A stretch of DNA of 64,000 nt from Chloroflexota bacterium (GTDB lineage Bacteria; Chloroflexota; Chloroflexia; Thermomicrobiales; JADLAZ01). The stretch lies in NCBI GenBank assembly GCA_020849725.1, contig JADLAZ010000007.1, positions 1-64,000 on the forward strand, given 5' to 3'. Of the stretch, positions 60,992 through 64,000 are shown piece after piece. The notes beneath the pieces are model-generated. The model saw only the letters and a list, made by a program, of their open reading frames with translations. It had not been told where the DNA came from and made no database searches. Within the stretch, counting starts at the first letter, position 1; each line of letters opens with the position of its first letter. The position numbers and the translations under genes were made by a program.

Positions 60992-61183
60992 TGGCACACC
61001 CTCTCCGAAAGGCGACCGGTGGGCGCCTCCAGCAGCGCCATCCCGTGGGTCTTCTCGCACATCGTACCGGCTGGGACACGTCGCCTGCCCACAACCGCCG
61101 CACGCGACGGTCTGCCCGCGATGCGCCCGGCTCCGCTGGGCGAGGGCGGGGCGAGCGCCTCTCCGGCTCTCGGTTCGCCATGT

Positions 61184-61212
61184 TTGCCTCCATCAGAGGC
61201 GCATGGTACACT
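61184..61212 (+). promoter_or_regulatory. sigma-70-type promoter of rpsO
   Basis: TTGCCT (61184-61189), 17-bp spacer, TACACT (61207-61212), 65 bp upstream of the rpsO start. Both hexamers keep the most conserved positions. Confidence 0.65.
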
Positions 61213-61276
61213 CGCAGCGGCGTCGTGCGCTTCAGCGTCGACCGGCGTTGATTGATTCTGAGGAGGAAGAGCGTTC

Positions 61277-61546
61277 ATGGCGCTGGCAGGCGCTCCCAAG
61301 ACGAGCATCATCGAGAGCTTCGCGGTGCACGAGGGCGATACCGGCTCGCCCGAGGTGCAGGTGGCGCTGCTGACCGAGCGCATCAATCACCTGATCGAAC
61401 ATCTGAAGATCCACAGCCACGACCATCACTCGCGGCGCGGTTTGCTGAAGATGGTCGGTCAGCGTCGGCGGCTGCTCGCCTACTTGCAGCGCAAGGACAT
61501 CGCGCGCTACCGCAGCACGATTACCCGGCTCGGGCTGCGCAAGTGA
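61277..61546 (+). CDS. rpsO: 30S ribosomal protein S15
   Basis: 89 residues, typical length. '[20 protein letters not shown]', '[20 protein letters not shown]', '[20 protein letters not shown]' and the terminal 'LGLRK' are S15 hallmarks. It binds the central domain of 16S rRNA. GAGGAGGAAGAG upstream. Promoter at 61184-61212. Followed by pnp in the classic rpsO-pnp arrangement with a hairpin between. Confidence 0.97.
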   Translation: MALAGAPKTSIIESFAVHEGDTGSPEVQVALLTERINHLIEHLKIHSHDHHSRRGLLKMVGQRRRLLAYLQRKDIARYRSTITRLGLRK

Positions 61547-61600
61547 TGGAGTGGCGCCCGCAACGTCACGATCGCCGGCACGAGTAACGTTCGGGATGCA

Positions 61601-61625
61601 GAAACCCAGGCGTGGCCTGGGTTTC
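61601..61625 (+). terminator. rpsO-pnp intercistronic hairpin
   Basis: GAAACCCAGGC-GTG-GCCTGGGTTTC is a perfect 11-bp stem with a 3-nt loop. No T-tract follows, so either partial termination or an RNase processing site between rpsO and pnp, as known in enteric bacteria. The rest of 61547-61824 shows no gene. Confidence 0.65.
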
Positions 61626-61824
61626 GCGGTAGATGGCGTCCGACGCCCACGGCCGGTCGCCAGCACACGACAAGGAGGTGTGTCGAGGCCTGGAGTCCGG
61701 GCAGGAGCGCAACCCACCGCTCCGGTTCAGCATCCAGTCCTCGACAGGCCGTCCGCACGGAGAGGCGGCGCGTTGCCACCCGACAACGCGCCAGCGGCAA
61801 GAGGGAAGGGAGAGAACGAACCAG

Positions 61825-64000
61825 ATGACCGACGCAGTGCATACCATGTCCCTGGAGTGGGGTGGCCGCACCCTGACCATCGAAACCGGCAAGCTGGCCG
61901 GGCTGGCGCAGGGCGCCGTCACCGTGCGCTACGGCGACACGATGGTGCTGGCCACCGTCGGCATCGCCGCCGTGCGCGAGGGCATCGACTTCTTCCCGCT
62001 GACGGTCGAGTACGAAGAGCGCATGTACGCCGTCGGCCGCATCCCCGGCGGCTTCCCCAGGCGCGAGGGCCGGCCATCGGAGCACGCGATCCTGACGGCG
62101 CGGCTGACCGATCGCCCGCTCCGGCCGCTCTTTCCCAAGGGCTACCGCGACGAGATTCAGATCATCGTCACGGCGCTGTCGTCGGACCAGGAGAACGATC
62201 CCGATCTGCTGTCAGTCATCGGCTCGTCGGCGGCGCTGATGCTGTCGCCAGCGCCGTTCATGGGTCCGGTCGGCGTGGTGCGCGTCGGCTACATCGACGG
62301 CAAATTCGTCCTCAACCCGACCCACCAGCAGTTGCAGAAGAGCGAGCTGGACATGGTGGCGGCCGGCACGCGCGAAGCGGTGCTGATGGTCGAGGCCGAC
62401 GCCAACGAGTTGCCCGACTCGGTCATGCTGGATGCGGTGCGCTTCGCCTTCGAGCAGTGGCAGCCGGTGCTGGGTATGCAGGAGGAGTTGCGCCGGCTGG
62501 CGGGCAAGCCCAAGCTGGCCTTCCAGGCGCCCAAGGCCGATGAGGCGCTGCGCCAGGGCGTGCGCGGCTGGCTGGGTGGCCGGCTGGCGGCGGCGATCAG
62601 CAACGCCGACAAGGCCGCCCGCCAGGACGCGACCGAGGCGCTGAAGGGCGAGACGCTGCTGCACTTCACCGACGGCATGCCGGCGAGCGAGATCGGCGCG
62701 CGCGCCAGCGAGGTGAGCAGCATCTACGAGGCACTGGTCAAAGAGGCGGTGCGCGATGCGATCCTCGAGCGCGGCGAGCGCCCCGACGGGCGCGGCCCGC
62801 GCGATATTCGCCCGATCTGGTGCGAGGTCGGCCCGCTGCCGCGCGCCCACGGCTCGGCCATCTTCACCCGCGGCCAAACGCAGATCGTCAGCGTCGCCAC
62901 GCTCGGCGCCACGGGCGACGAGCAGATCCTGGACACGCTAGGCGGCCCCAACCGCAAGCGCTACATCCACCACTACAACTTCCCGCCCTTCAGCACCGGC
63001 GAGGTCAAGCGGCTGCGCGGCGCCAGCCGGCGCGATATCGGCCACGGCGCGCTGGCCGAGCGGGCGCTGGCGCGGATGGTGCCGCCAGCGAGCGAGTTCC
63101 CGTACACGATCCGCGTCGTCTCCGAGGCGGTGTCGTCGAACGGCTCGACGTCAATGGGCAGCGTCTGCGGCAGCACGCTAGCGCTGATGGATGCCGGCGT
63201 GCCGATCAAGGCGCCGGTGGCCGGCGTGGCGATGGGTCTGGTGACCGGCGACAACGGCCGCCACACCGTGCTGACCGACATCCAGGGTATCGAGGACGCG
63301 CTGGGCGACATGGACTTCAAGGTCGCCGGCACGCTGGCGGGCGTGACGGCCGTGCAGATGGACATCAAGACGACCGGGCTGTCCTTCCAGATCATGGAGG
63401 AGGCATTCGCGCAGGCGCGCGAGGGCCGGCTGCACATTCTCGGCATCATGATGGACACGATCGACAGCGTGCGGGCGGAGCTATCGCCGTTCGCGCCGCA
63501 GACGCAGCGGCTGAAGATCGACCCGGACAAGATCGGCGCACTGATCGGCCCCGGTGGCAAGACGATCCGGGCGATCGTCGAGGAGACGGGCGCGAAGATC
63601 GACGTCGAAGACGACGGCACGGTCAACGTCATGGCGCCACCAGGCGACGGCCTGCGCCGGGCGGTCCAGATGATCGAGGGACTGACCAAGCAGGCCGAGG
63701 TCGGCGAGATCTACCTGGGCAAGGTCGTGCGCATCATGCCCTACGGCGCGTTCGTCCAGATCCTGCCCGGCAAGGACGGGCTGGTGCATGTCTCGGAGCT
63801 GTCTGACCAGCGCGTCGAGCGCGTCGAAGATGAGGTCAACCTGGGCGACGAAATCAACGTTATGGTGACCGATGTCGATCCGTCGGGCAAGATCTCGCTG
63901 TCGCGACGGGCGGTGCTGACCGGCGAGATGCCGCCGCCGAAGGAGCCGCGCATGGGCGGTGGGCGGCCGGGCGGCTTCGGCGGCCCACGACCGGGCGGTC
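61825..64000 (+). CDS. pnp: polyribonucleotide nucleotidyltransferase, 3' end outside window
   Basis: 725 codons visible, no stop before the edge. Phosphorolytic 3'-5' exoribonuclease of the degradosome. First RNase PH domain from 'GDTMVLATVGIAAVREGIDF', the second from 'RPDGRGPRDIRPIWCEVGPL' with 'SNGSTSMGSVCGSTLALMDA' around the active site; KH domain 'KIDPDKIGALIGPGGKTIRA'; S1 domain 'GEIYLGKVVRIMPYGAFVQI' then 'GLVHVSELSDQRVERVEDEV'. The visible end is a Gly/Pro/Arg-rich tail, beyond the S1 domain, so only a short part is missing. Start ATG 61825 has AGGGAAGGGAGAG upstream at slightly long spacing. Confidence 0.96.
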   Translation, partial: MTDAVHTMSLEWGGRTLTIETGKLAGLAQGAVTVRYGDTMVLATVGIAAVREGIDFFPLTVEYEERMYAVGRIPGGFPRREGRPSEHAILTARLTDRPLRPLFPKGYRDEIQIIVTALSSDQENDPDLLSVIGSSAALMLSPAPFMGPVGVVRVGYIDGKFVLNPTHQQLQKSELDMVAAGTREAVLMVEADANELPDSVMLDAVRFAFEQWQPVLGMQEELRRLAGKPKLAFQAPKADEALRQGVRGWLGGRLAAAISNADKAARQDATEALKGETLLHFTDGMPASEIGARASEVSSIYEALVKEAVRDAILERGERPDGRGPRDIRPIWCEVGPLPRAHGSAIFTRGQTQIVSVATLGATGDEQILDTLGGPNRKRYIHHYNFPPFSTGEVKRLRGASRRDIGHGALAERALARMVPPASEFPYTIRVVSEAVSSNGSTSMGSVCGSTLALMDAGVPIKAPVAGVAMGLVTGDNGRHTVLTDIQGIEDALGDMDFKVAGTLAGVTAVQMDIKTTGLSFQIMEEAFAQAREGRLHILGIMMDTIDSVRAELSPFAPQTQRLKIDPDKIGALIGPGGKTIRAIVEETGAKIDVEDDGTVNVMAPPGDGLRRAVQMIEGLTKQAEVGEIYLGKVVRIMPYGAFVQILPGKDGLVHVSELSDQRVERVEDEVNLGDEINVMVTDVDPSGKISLSRRAVLTGEMPPPKEPRMGGGRPGGFGGPRPGG

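Overview
The window is high-GC bacterial chromosome, most likely from a member of the Chloroflexota related to the Thermomicrobia. I base this on protein character, not on a database search: a secreted protein with the 'VQLFERRVLTYRP' and 'VEMGNVGRH' signature I associate with Chloroflexota, an R3H/Ycf45-type ATPase-tmk-DarA-zinc ribbon cluster, neutral-ceramidase-like and LLM-family enzymes, and intergenic heptanucleotide repeats. It is a mosaic of core genes and accessory genes, with no rRNA, tRNA or CRISPR array that I could recognise.

Layout. 1-3.3 kb is a toxin-antitoxin graveyard: two decaying copies of a DUF433/DUF5615 pair flank a compositionally different HpcH/HpaI aldolase and a broken vapBC pair. 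3.3-7.3 kb holds a CDP-alcohol phosphatidyltransferase, an ECF sigma/anti-sigma/bactofilin-like operon and ogt. 7.4-12.2 kb is an operon of two paralogous secreted proteins and a subtilase, joined by 4-bp stop/start overlaps. 12.4-21 kb carries a Fic protein with a putative operator pair, an oxidoreductase, a PIG-L deacetylase, an MFS exporter, an HD-GYP protein, a promoter/small-ORF/hairpin transcript and a lipoprotein. 21-28.3 kb has an MBL hydrolase, an AT-richer two-gene island (CBS-HEPN protein plus an unknown), a flavin reductase/LLM monooxygenase pair, and small or secreted unknowns. 28.7-43.3 kb is metabolic: M20 amidohydrolase, MFS, purQ, ceramidase-like enzyme, CMD and 3-hydroxyacyl-CoA dehydrogenase, a membrane spermidine-synthase-like fusion, a GT-C-like membrane protein, a glyoxalase and a GNAT-like protein.

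43.4-50.3 kb is housekeeping: R3H ATPase, tmk, darA, zinc ribbon protein, selA, MFS, trmO. 50.3-56.4 kb is a molybdenum/redox neighbourhood: methyltransferase, modB, a ModA fused to a sulfite-oxidase-like domain, a small stand-alone protein of that fold, a four-helix Cys-rich metal protein, msrB, and a helix-turn-helix protein fused to the same domain as in ModA. 56.6-64 kb has two membrane proteins, ybaB, dnaX, a peroxiredoxin-like protein, rpsO and the 5' part of pnp, which runs off the right edge.

The most unusual content is the pair of Cys-less sulfite-oxidase-fold domains, one on the molybdate-binding protein and one on a DNA-binding domain. This suggests an undescribed molybdenum uptake and sensing arrangement. 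Also notable are the CBS-HEPN island, the small-peptide transcript at 19.8-20.15 kb, the overlapping secreted-protein operon, and two composite intergenic repeats with nested inverted repeats.
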